25,096 bases of DNA from Gracilaria gracilis (lineage: Eukaryota > Rhodophyta > Florideophyceae > Gracilariales > Gracilariaceae). Positions within the stretch are counted from its first letter, which is position 1. Each line of letters starts with the position of its first letter. Shown here one piece after another: positions 1-7,409 of this stretch. Location of the stretch: assembly GCA_030374805.1 (NCBI GenBank), contig JARGSG010000210.1:1-25096 (forward strand), in the 5' to 3' direction. The notes under the pieces were generated by a model. It worked only from the letters and a program-made list of their open reading frames with translations. It was not told the origin of the DNA and ran no database searches. Both the position numbers and the translations under genes were made by a program.

Positions 1-2444
1 AAGGCAAAATGTACCAGTTGCTCGCTTATATCCTCTCTGATCTCATGCACTTCTCTAGCGTTCGCAATCTCCCTTCGAATTCCATGTCTGGTTACCCGCA
101 ACTGCGTCGGACCCAGTACCAGCAGGTCCTGCAACACAAGATGGCCAACGTGGAAGGCCTTGTTATTAGAGTGAAGTGAGGGGAACGCATCTCTTCCATT
201 TCTATTAGGATCTGGTGACATACGTACCAGTCCATTGCCTAGAAACCCTTTCCAATAATTGTTTCTAAAGAATTCAATGTTTTGCGGATCGTTGATGTCT
301 CGGCGCAGTACCTCTCCAACTTCTTTCTTTCCATCAAAATATCTAAATAGTTCTTCTGGTACTTCGTATTTCTCGGGCGTGGAAAAATCTGAAACAGTTT
401 CCGTTGGAATTACCCCCGAAAAGAGTTCAAGTGCTCGGAAGAACCTGGCCAGAAAACATAGGGCTATCGTCAATCTTCCAGGTCCCAGAGAAATTCCATT
501 GCTCTCGGAGGAGAGGGGACCTTTGTTGCGAAAGTGATAGTCATTGTTGCTCGCTTTAGGAACCGCACAGCATGGCAATCGAGTTTGAAACTGCGTTTTC
601 GCAATATTTCCGCCAGTACTCCTCACTGCATTAAATAAAAGTTCAGAGTACTGAAACCATAACAGTTTGTGGCAAAATGACCTCATCTCCTGACGTTGTA
701 AACGTGGTTCCTTCAATTCCGGGTTCACAAATCTGAAGAATAATTGAAGAAGAACTCCATCTCCAGCCATGATTCTTTGTACTGAGAATGATGGAATAAT
801 TGCGTGCACAGGAAGAGGATCAACTGATAAGGTTGTTTGTATATCGAGAACTTTAAAGGCAACGGGATCGGTTACGGAAGGGGTATACTGAGAAGACCAT
901 TTCCTCAAGGAGAAGCTCTCGTTCAAGAAGTAGTCACCGGGAAAGCTATCCCTCATAAGGCGCGGAAGACAAGAAAGATTGTTGTTTCTTTTCAAGTACT
1001 TAGACGGGGCAATCATGTATGACTGAAATATTCGTGAGATCCTCGACTGAGATTTCCCAAATGCTACACCGCCATGAGCCACAGTTACAGCATCTATGGA
1101 ATCAATGTCCACGGACCACATGATACGTATGCATTCTTGATCTTCTATTTTCATCGAAGATTTAATATTGAGCGGCTTTCTGGTCGACTTGTAATTCCCC
1201 AAATCCCCGGCAAGTAGGTACATGTCACTTTGTTTCAATCTGTTCCGAAATTCAGGAACAGAAATGAAAGAATTACAGCCTTCAATCCATTCCAAAGACG
1301 AAGCAACACAACTACGAGTCCTCTCTGCATTTGGGATGGTACAAAGTTGGGTTTGAGAGTAAAGAAAAACTGGGAGCGTACGTTCTGCAAACATTTCACA
1401 TTTGTGAAGAAGCGCAGATATATGGGGGAGAATTTGAGAGTATGGTACTCTGTCCGACAAGAGAGAATCATCGTAAAAATCGAGTTCCACTTCTTGCACG
1501 TTTCCATTTTCCGGGGTTGGCAATGAGACGGCAATACTGTCCATATCCTCTTCATCTGGAGGTTCGACGTCCTCTCCTTCATCTTCTGAAACGTATATAC
1601 CTTCTTCCTCTTCCATAGGAAGGTGGAATACGGGACGAGGTCTCGATTGCTTCGGAAAGCGCACCGGAGCAAACTGCGTACCTCCCTGATTTCGTTTGTC
1701 AAAGAACAAACTCCGTACTATTGTCTCATGTCCAGATTTTGAGCCAAACGGTTTCCCTTCGGCTACCTCCAGCAAACTGTACATAGCCGTCGATACCCTG
1801 TTTTTCCTTTCCGTATACATTAAAGAGTAACCACCTTTGAAATTTTGAACGGTACTAACCACGAGTACTTCTCGCATGTGTGGATAACATGGATTGGCTA
1901 CATAAACTCCATATCCATTAAATGTACTTGAGATATCAGTGGAAATCCTCACGTGATCATTACCATCATTCATTAACAGGGGAAATATGAAATGTTTTCC
2001 GTTCATATCCTTGGTTCTGATTATGAAGTATTCCGGAACTTCCCCAAGACATTTGAGAGGGCAGTACGAATGACCTTTGTCGCAAATGATACTGTCACTA
2101 TTTTGTCCTGGAAAACAAAACAGCGACTTTGTGAGAACCTTAGGTGTATCTTCGATTTTCAAATCACTTTGGATGCTGCTCTTAATATTACCAGGATCCA
2201 GTTGACATTTCCAGCACCCGTGCATCTCAATCCAGGATCCAGCTGTTAACTTTTTGAATTTCTCCCCATAGATACACGTCTTGCTACTCGCCAATATTCT
2301 GTCATTTATATCCAGTAACTCTGGCAGGCTTCTTCGGGACGAAAGGATTGAGCTGATGACGGTATTGCAAACATCACACACTTGAGGTGATGTTTTACAG
2401 GGCAATCGAAGGCCCATACCTTGTACAACAGATTCAAATGTCAT
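1..2444 (-). CDS. Large zinc-motif protein of unknown function, 3' end beyond the window
   Basis: The minus strand is open without a stop from a TGA at 2507-2505 to base 1. The first ATG is at 2444, giving at least 814 residues with the C-terminus outside the window. I translated the frame base by base and found no break. The N-terminus is cysteine-rich: C16, C23-x2-C26, C57, C77-x2-C80, and later a CDKGHSYCPLKC cluster near residue 130. Two CxxC pairs suggest a zinc-binding fold. An acidic, probably disordered stretch (about residues 277-310, rich in E and D) separates it from a long globular region. The first ATG is 16 residues into a plausible reading (PGLLPM precedes it), so an upstream exon or non-ATG extension is possible. 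The gene is divergent from the PIF1 helicase across about 360 bp. I recognise no family; a mobile-element protein is one guess from context. Confidence 0.75.
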   Translation of the reverse strand, partial: MTFESVVQGMGLRLPCKTSPQVCDVCNTVISSILSSRRSLPELLDINDRILASSKTCIYGEKFKKLTAGSWIEMHGCWKCQLDPGNIKSSIQSDLKIEDTPKVLTKSLFCFPGQNSDSIICDKGHSYCPLKCLGEVPEYFIIRTKDMNGKHFIFPLLMNDGNDHVRISTDISSTFNGYGVYVANPCYPHMREVLVVSTVQNFKGGYSLMYTERKNRVSTAMYSLLEVAEGKPFGSKSGHETIVRSLFFDKRNQGGTQFAPVRFPKQSRPRPVFHLPMEEEEGIYVSEDEGEDVEPPDEEDMDSIAVSLPTPENGNVQEVELDFYDDSLLSDRVPYSQILPHISALLHKCEMFAERTLPVFLYSQTQLCTIPNAERTRSCVASSLEWIEGCNSFISVPEFRNRLKQSDMYLLAGDLGNYKSTRKPLNIKSSMKIEDQECIRIMWSVDIDSIDAVTVAHGGVAFGKSQSRISRIFQSYMIAPSKYLKRNNNLSCLPRLMRDSFPGDYFLNESFSLRKWSSQYTPSVTDPVAFKVLDIQTTLSVDPLPVHAIIPSFSVQRIMAGDGVLLQLFFRFVNPELKEPRLQRQEMRSFCHKLLWFQYSELLFNAVRSTGGNIAKTQFQTRLPCCAVPKASNNDYHFRNKGPLSSESNGISLGPGRLTIALCFLARFFRALELFSGVIPTETVSDFSTPEKYEVPEELFRYFDGKKEVGEVLRRDINDPQNIEFFRNNYWKGFLGNGLVRMSPDPNRNGRDAFPSLHSNNKAFHVGHLVLQDLLVLGPTQLRVTRHGIRREIANAREVHEIREDISEQLVHFA

Positions 2445-2801
2445 CGGCAGTAAACCCGGAATATAACGCGTTATAAGGACAATATCAACCTGATGCTTAG
2501 CATTTCAATCGCACAAGAGCTCCATCCCTTCGCGATCTCTGATCCGGCATCTCCGCATTCTCACATACTGTATTCTCAGTTCCCGGCCGTAGTTGTTAGA
2601 CCAATTTACAGCCATAGAGTTAATGAGGAGGTACACGTGGTATTGCTAAGAAACACGCTCTGTTTAGAAGCTTAGAAGTTGATTCCTTGCATTACAAAAT
2701 CCCAATGATTTTGTCTAGCCTTTTCTGGATTTCTTTTAAGTGAGAAAAGGCGCGCAGTTGAAAAGGCGCGCAGTCAGTATGGATATGCAGTACTCTAAAA
2801 T
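2445..2801. promoter_or_regulatory. Shared intergenic region between divergent genes
   Basis: This 357-bp gap separates the divergent zinc-motif gene (-) and PIF1 helicase gene (+), so it should hold both promoters. It contains a tight direct repeat with a GGCGCGC core at 2743-2774. No clear TATA box was found. Neither the bipartite CCTAGG element nor the interrupted palindrome seen elsewhere in the window is present here in recognisable form. Confidence 0.4.
2743..2774. repeat. Direct repeat of 15 bp with GGCGCGC core
   Basis: GAAAAGGCGCGCAGT occurs at 2743-2757 and again, identical, at 2760-2774, with two bases between them. The repeat lies 28 to 59 bases upstream of the first possible helicase ATG, a position suited to a transcription-factor site. 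The binding protein is unknown. Confidence 0.7.
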
Positions 2802-4598
2802 ATGCAAGTACACTGGACCCTACGTACCGAGCTCGCACCGGGCTCGAAAAGTAAAGGCATTCTACATTTCCATTCCTTTCAAATAACAAGAATTCGAGTT
2901 TTCATGGTTGCATCCGCTGAAGACTCACGCTCAGGTCGTTCTCTGAAACGATTTGTCGATGAGATATTTGAAAAATGGGAACCAAGCATTTCCGCAGATC
3001 CAATTCAACGCCTCAACAAGAAGCGGAAACTTATTCTTTCTGAGAGAGATGTGGCATCCGTCTCTATTCGTAAGATAACCAAGAGAATCCGGTTTGGTAC
3101 GAAAGGACTTGACGGTTTCCAGGAAGGAGCCGTTCACGCAGCTGAAGCAGGGAAGAATGTTTTCCTTACTGGAGGAGCTGGAACAGGGAAAACCTTTGTC
3201 CTTGCGGAAATTATCAGCAGTTTAAAGTACTCTGGGAAGAGAGTTGCTGTGACAGCTAGCACTGGTTGTGCCGCAGTAGCTTTGGGAGGTACCACGGTAC
3301 ACTCATACTTGGGACTAGGTTATGACAATTCCCATTTCGTTCCACGGAAAGCGAGTGATCTCAGTCGCAGATTGCTGACATTGGACGTCTTGATCATTGA
3401 TGAGATATCTATGATTGATGCCAGTACCTTTGATCGCCTAGAAAACATCTGCTCGACATCTAGGAAAATCCCAATTGCAAAACGTATTCAGAGACCTTTT
3501 GGAGGTCTCCAAGTTATACTGTGCGGAGACTTTTGTCAACTTCCTCCGGTGAAGAAGAGTATAAGTGAGAGATCCATTCCGTTCTGTTTTGAGAGCAAAG
3601 CCTGGAAGAAGTGCAATTTCTCAACCGTTTCCCTACGAGTACCTCACAGACAGAATGATTTTGGTTTCTCAACGTTGTTGAATGAGATGCGTTTTGGGGT
3701 TGTCTCGGATTCCACGTTATCGCTCTTTAATTCTCTGTCATCAAGGTTTTCTTTTCAAAGAGACCCCAGCAGTTCTGAACCGTTTACAAAATTATTTCCT
3801 TGCCGATTTCAAGTCGAGAGAGAAAACAACTCGCGTTTGCATGGTCTAAAGGGTTCAGGAATCCGCTATATAGCCATGGACAGAGTAGAAACTTCTTCTT
3901 CGAAAGGCACAGTGATCAACATCGACACCCGTTTAAACCAACTTTCAGCTCCATCTGTGCTTCACATCAAAACTGGCTGCCGGGTGCTATGCACAAAAAA
4001 CTTAAACCAGAACCTTGGTATCGTAAATGGGTCAGCAGGGGAGGTTATTGGATTCGCAAAAACCAGATATGGAGCGGGTGTCAACAAGGAAGGTTTGTTC
4101 GAAAATTACCAGGACTATAAAGGGAATCCCCGCAGTATTTTAGGGGAAGAAGTTTTCCAACTGTCAGAATCTAGTGCTCGAGACTATGTGGGTGCTAGAA
4201 CTGAGGACGGCTTTCTTTGCATGGACGTCGCGGATGCTGCTTTTCTTCCTGTTGTCAGGTTCGAAAACGGAATCTGTTTAACTATGAAGATGTGCAAGTG
4301 GGATGTCAACTTCGATAATGGCCGGGTTGTGCTTTCAAGGTCGCAGTTATGTCTTGCACTTGGTTGGGCCTTTTCTATCCACAAGTCCCAGGGCATGTCC
4401 ATAGATAAGGTAGAGGTAGATCTTTCTCGATGTTTTGATTATGGGCAAGCATATGTGGCCCTTTCAAGAGCCAAATCGATCTATGGGCTTCGAGTGAAGG
4501 GGTTCTGCAAACGTTTTGTGAAAGTTCATCCAAAAGTTTTCGATTTTTACAAACACGACCCAGCCTTCAAGGATTACATTTCTAAGAGTCGGATATAG
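2802..4598 (+). CDS. PIF1-family DNA helicase
   Basis: A 598-residue superfamily 1B helicase of the PIF1/RRM3 type: a 5'-to-3' ATP-dependent DNA helicase in known family members. Walker A is GGAGTGKT with K130. Walker B is IIDEIS with D200-E201. The GDFCQLPPV block (motif III) begins at G242. Near the end HKSQGMS (H527-S533) and AYVALSRA (A550-A557) give the motif V/VI signature, with R556 the arginine finger candidate. All core motifs look intact, and the length fits a small single-domain PIF1. The first ATG at 2802 gives a basic leader; a second ATG at 2904 (residue 35) may be the true start, since the helicase core begins near residue 105. The gene stands alone, divergent from the zinc-motif gene. 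PIF1 proteins serve in telomere and mitochondrial DNA upkeep but also ride on many mobile elements (for example Helitrons); no HUH nuclease was seen here. Confidence 0.93.
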   Translation: MQVHWTLRTELAPGSKSKGILHFHSFQITRIRVFMVASAEDSRSGRSLKRFVDEIFEKWEPSISADPIQRLNKKRKLILSERDVASVSIRKITKRIRFGTKGLDGFQEGAVHAAEAGKNVFLTGGAGTGKTFVLAEIISSLKYSGKRVAVTASTGCAAVALGGTTVHSYLGLGYDNSHFVPRKASDLSRRLLTLDVLIIDEISMIDASTFDRLENICSTSRKIPIAKRIQRPFGGLQVILCGDFCQLPPVKKSISERSIPFCFESKAWKKCNFSTVSLRVPHRQNDFGFSTLLNEMRFGVVSDSTLSLFNSLSSRFSFQRDPSSSEPFTKLFPCRFQVERENNSRLHGLKGSGIRYIAMDRVETSSSKGTVINIDTRLNQLSAPSVLHIKTGCRVLCTKNLNQNLGIVNGSAGEVIGFAKTRYGAGVNKEGLFENYQDYKGNPRSILGEEVFQLSESSARDYVGARTEDGFLCMDVADAAFLPVVRFENGICLTMKMCKWDVNFDNGRVVLSRSQLCLALGWAFSIHKSQGMSIDKVEVDLSRCFDYGQAYVALSRAKSIYGLRVKGFCKRFVKVHPKVFDFYKHDPAFKDYISKSRI

Positions 4599-4637
4599 AG
4601 CGAAACTTGAATTGCTTGGAAAATTAGATAACAATAC

Positions 4638-4655
4638 TTACTACAATTGTAGTAA
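4638..4655. repeat. Perfect 18-bp palindrome after the helicase gene
   Basis: TTACTACAATTGTAGTAA is a perfect inverted repeat centred on AATT, starting 40 bases past the helicase stop codon. It could be a 3'-UTR hairpin or a protein-binding site. The rest of 4599-5118 holds nothing else I can support; its short reading frames look accidental. Confidence 0.6.
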
Positions 4656-5118
4656 TACAGGGCCATTCATGGCATCCGTCTGCACAATGAATACCTCTCA
4701 ATATATATGTATTGTGTACTCAGTTTACCTCGATGTCTTCTTTCGTGCTTTGCTACAGTGGAGGCCACAAGGCGCTAGATATGATTGGCGACTACTGGTT
4801 TTCAGGTTTAGCAGTCAGCATTAATCTCTCTATTTGTGGGCCTTCTGCTCTGTCGTGACACTCGCGCTTTGGATTTTTGGCCGTATTCGACAGCATGCCA
4901 GATCATTCGTATTCTTTAACAATTCGCAGTTTTCTTCAGCAGAAGTTACCTACGTTTCCTTCCTTCCCTGCACGGCTTGATTTTGGATATTTGGATATGA
5001 TTCTGACTTTGAACGCTTTATGGCTCCCTCGTCATCTCGAAATTATTCAAACCATAGGTGCGTGAACCTATATAATAATATCTAATAATAAAGTATTAGT
5101 AAAAAAATGTAATCTGAC

Positions 5119-5155
5119 AACACGTGTGAAATGCAACTTTGCGTAATACACGTTG
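5119..5155. promoter_or_regulatory. Interrupted palindrome, copy 1, upstream of the orphan gene
   Basis: The arms AACACGTGTGAAATGCA (5119-5135) and TGCGTAATACACGTTG (5140-5155) flank a 4-base loop ACTT. Read on the minus strand this is the same element as at 6774-6809, 11353-11389 and 19920-19955 (CAACGTGTA.., loop AAAG or AAGT, TGCATTT.ACACGTG). The arms contain CACGTG, the G-box core bound by bHLH and bZIP factors. It lies just upstream of a TATA box. Confidence 0.7.
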
Positions 5156-5164
5156 ACCACGTCA

Positions 5165-5172
5165 TATATAAA
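5165..5172 (+). promoter_or_regulatory. TATA box for the 5260 gene
   Basis: TATATAAA lies 88 bases before the ATG at 5260 and ten bases after the interrupted palindrome. That is the usual order of an upstream activator site, then TATA, then a short leader in a eukaryotic promoter. Confidence 0.5.
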
Positions 5173-5259
5173 TGAATCGCTTCACAAAGTCTTCGTTCAC
5201 TCACCCGTCTAGTTGATGAGAAGAGCAGCTGGAGTTAAGGTCCAGCCGTGTGATCCAGA

Positions 5260-6462
5260 ATGATTTCTCAGCTAAGGCTTAGAACATCCTCACATGTAGA
5301 AAAAGACGGGTGTACTCCAGTCGGGTTTCTTTTGGACTATGAGGATCCAAAATGTCTCAAAACGTTTTCAGAGCCCCCGGTATTTCGTGCCGCAAGATTG
5401 TTCACGAACCATCATTGTCAAACAGTCAACTATCAGTTAGTTTTTGTTTCGCTTTCTGGCGAGGAGCTCGTCTACCACACCGGATACGTAAAAAGATCTG
5501 TTATAGAGGGCGAGATTGAGTTTCACGAATCGAACGGAAATGTTTATGAGATACTAGTCGGGAAATTTGACAGTTTCAACGGGTATCTCTTCTCCCAATC
5601 ATCTTTGGTCGGAATGCCTATCCAAATTCCCTTATTACCACGTCGAAGAGACGAAGCGTTAGTATGGGATTATTCACGTATGGTTTGCGATGCTGCAAAC
5701 TGCTCCCGAATCCGTATCCTTCAAGAATGGCTGGGTTTCTTGGCGCTGGTCCATGCTCCATCCACCATATTCATCATGGAGGCAACTATACGGAAAACAC
5801 TATTTTGTGATAAAGATTTGCAAACTGGTAAAGATCGGAAACATGCCCGAATTCCGTTGACATCATCATGGGTGCCAAGTACAAGTTTGCTCTGGGTCTA
5901 TTACTCCACGCCCAAACCATTTTGCTTGAGAACATTCTTGTGCGAACTTCTCTCTGGGAGCGATTGGGATGAAGAGCTTGCTAGACTAGTGGAACGGTTT
6001 TCTCCCAGGCATGAAGGATTTTACAAAGCCGCTCTTGTGGAAAAGGAGGGACGAACGTCGATATCCTTCGATTATGGTGAAGAGAGCTTATTTGAACTCC
6101 AAGTTCGGCGAGTGGCAGTTCCAGCAATTGCGAATGGCGTCTCCGCGAGAAAAACATATGGAACGCTGGTGTACTTTTATCAACCTATATCCTTTGATGC
6201 CTTCACATCACCAACGAACAAAATCCCTCTAGGTTTTTTCTCGACAAGCAAATACGTTCCACTTTCCATGCTCCCAGGAGATTTGCCAGAAGAGAATATA
6301 ATCAGTTTCGGCGTCATAAGAAGCGAACTAAATGAGCTTTGGAGCAGAATCTGGCATAAAAACTACACAAAGCCACACTCCGAGGCAACTGGAACCATAC
6401 AAGCCGTGCTTGATGATGGTTATGAAAACCTTCTTCACCTTCCCTCTTTGGCTAAATTCTGA
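5260..6462 (+). CDS. Orphan protein of 400 aa, paralogue of the 21919-23073 gene
   Basis: An intact 400-residue protein with no signal peptide, membrane segment or familiar catalytic motif that I can see. It shares an ordered set of blocks with the 384-residue protein at the other end of the window: DPKCLK (29-34; DPSCIK there) followed by PP, a QLVFVS strand, GYVKR (75-79; GFLVKR there), a WVP...PKP block near residue 210, and a QPISF block near residue 310 (RPISF there). The two are clearly diverged members of one family. The ATG at 5260 is the first in frame and follows a TATA box and the G-box-like palindrome, so this gene probably belongs to the same regulatory set as the ParB and peptidase genes. 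The function is unknown. Pairing of two copies with two ParB loci suggests it is a regular component of the system. Confidence 0.8.
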   Translation: MISQLRLRTSSHVEKDGCTPVGFLLDYEDPKCLKTFSEPPVFRAARLFTNHHCQTVNYQLVFVSLSGEELVYHTGYVKRSVIEGEIEFHESNGNVYEILVGKFDSFNGYLFSQSSLVGMPIQIPLLPRRRDEALVWDYSRMVCDAANCSRIRILQEWLGFLALVHAPSTIFIMEATIRKTLFCDKDLQTGKDRKHARIPLTSSWVPSTSLLWVYYSTPKPFCLRTFLCELLSGSDWDEELARLVERFSPRHEGFYKAALVEKEGRTSISFDYGEESLFELQVRRVAVPAIANGVSARKTYGTLVYFYQPISFDAFTSPTNKIPLGFFSTSKYVPLSMLPGDLPEENIISFGVIRSELNELWSRIWHKNYTKPHSEATGTIQAVLDDGYENLLHLPSLAKF

Positions 6463-6681
6463 ATCTATCATGATCCCCAGGAAGCCATATGTCGGAGCAA
6501 GTACTCCAAAGACTGAGGAGCGACACCAGATTCAGGAAATACTATACACGCAATGAATACAAAGAAATTAAAATTGGTTCTCTTTCTTTACCACAGTGCT
6601 TTTCAGCTTCTGAAGGAAAACAGAACAATCTATGATATAACTCAAACCCAACCAAACTGTGGTACAAAACTGTGCTACACA

Positions 6682-6715
6682 AACATGAACCGCGTTTTGG
6701 CTGTGTCCTAGGACA
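6682..6715 (+). promoter_or_regulatory. Bipartite CCTAGG element, copy 1
   Basis: AACATGAACC (6682-6691), 12 bases including GTTTTGG, then the 12-bp palindrome TGTCCTAGGACA (6704-6715). The same two halves at the same 12-base spacing occur at 15303-15336, 15416-15449 and 19837-19870. This copy lies in the duplicated segment, upstream of the peptidase pseudogene. Confidence 0.8.
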
Positions 6716-6773
6716 GAGAACATGCGGTGTACACGTAACTGAAAAATACTGTTCATAATTTTGAACACCTGTA

Positions 6774-6809
6774 CAACGTGTAGAATGCAAAAGTGCATTT
6801 TACACGTGG
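6774..6809. promoter_or_regulatory. Interrupted palindrome, copy 2
   Basis: CAACGTGTAGAATGCA, loop AAAG, TGCATTTTACACGTGG: 14 of 16 arm positions pair. All 36 bases are identical to the copy at 19920-19955, while the sequence around it has drifted, so the element may be under constraint or recently copied. Confidence 0.8.
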
Positions 6810-7409
6810 AGGATTGCTTCTCGCGACGCAGCTTTTGCAAATCATGAGAGCTTGCTGAACTCCGTTTGCAACAATCGTGGACATTGACGACAAGCTTATT
6901 TCAACCTTTTGTTCCCTCACATTGAGGTTATCGACTTGCCACATACCTGTCTAAAACCCAGATATTGATCCTGTTATTTAGCAGTATAACAAATCAGTAA
7001 GGCAGTGTCATAAACCACTTGCAGTGGGTCATATGCCAGCGACGGAATCAGGAAGCGAGAACGAATATCTCTTGATTTCATTAACCGATTCTTCCCCAGA
7101 ATACGGACGCAATGGCGGTTCGAACGTTGACGGTATATCTAGTGGCGATGGCCATGGGTCTGGGTCTGAATGGAATCTAGATGATTTAATTGTTGACTCG
7201 TCCTCTGATTTGCAAAAGCAGAAAGACGAGTCGAGTCACAAAGTCGAGCATCCAGGGATTAGAGCCGAAGATATTTTACCAGAAATACAGAAAGCAGCTA
7301 GCCAACAGCCCAAAGTCGAATGATGGATTGAAGTATACCAGTTTGAAATCTCTTCGAAGGCAATAATCAGGTTTTCACAAGTTCTCTTTTAGAAGTGGAA
7401 ATATCGGAG

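Larger units (their letters stand above)
6594..7348 (+). pseudogene. Truncated pseudo-copy of the USP-like peptidase gene with its promoter
   Basis: This segment matches 19750-20546 almost base for base in long stretches, covering the upstream region and about the first 150 codons of the peptidase gene at 20112-21884. The copy is broken. A 50-nt deletion after CTTGCCACAT removes the start codon region, an in-frame TAG stands at 6979-6981 where the intact gene has TCG, and a small indel near 7310 shifts the frame to a TGA at 7321. Homology stops at about 7348, before any catalytic residue. A frame of about 99 codons (7024-7323) survives and keeps both SUMO-interaction-like motifs (YLLISL plus acidic tail, and LIVDSSSD). 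The promoter elements are retained. Confidence 0.85.

Noticed and set aside
1235..1702. 155-codon minus frame and plus-strand frames at 259-537, 1230-1526 and 1992-2249
   Set aside because: All lie inside the continuous minus-strand frame 2444-1 in other phases and have low-quality composition; they are shadows.
2802..4598. Helitron
   Set aside because: A PIF1 helicase alone is not enough: no HUH Rep motif is fused to it or seen in the window, and no CTRR-plus-hairpin end was found.
6542..6944. Overlapping minus frames across the duplicated promoter (also at 19736-20207)
   Set aside because: They cover the palindrome and bipartite element in both copies, begin mostly at non-ATG codons, and exist twice only because the DNA is duplicated. 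No coding signal.
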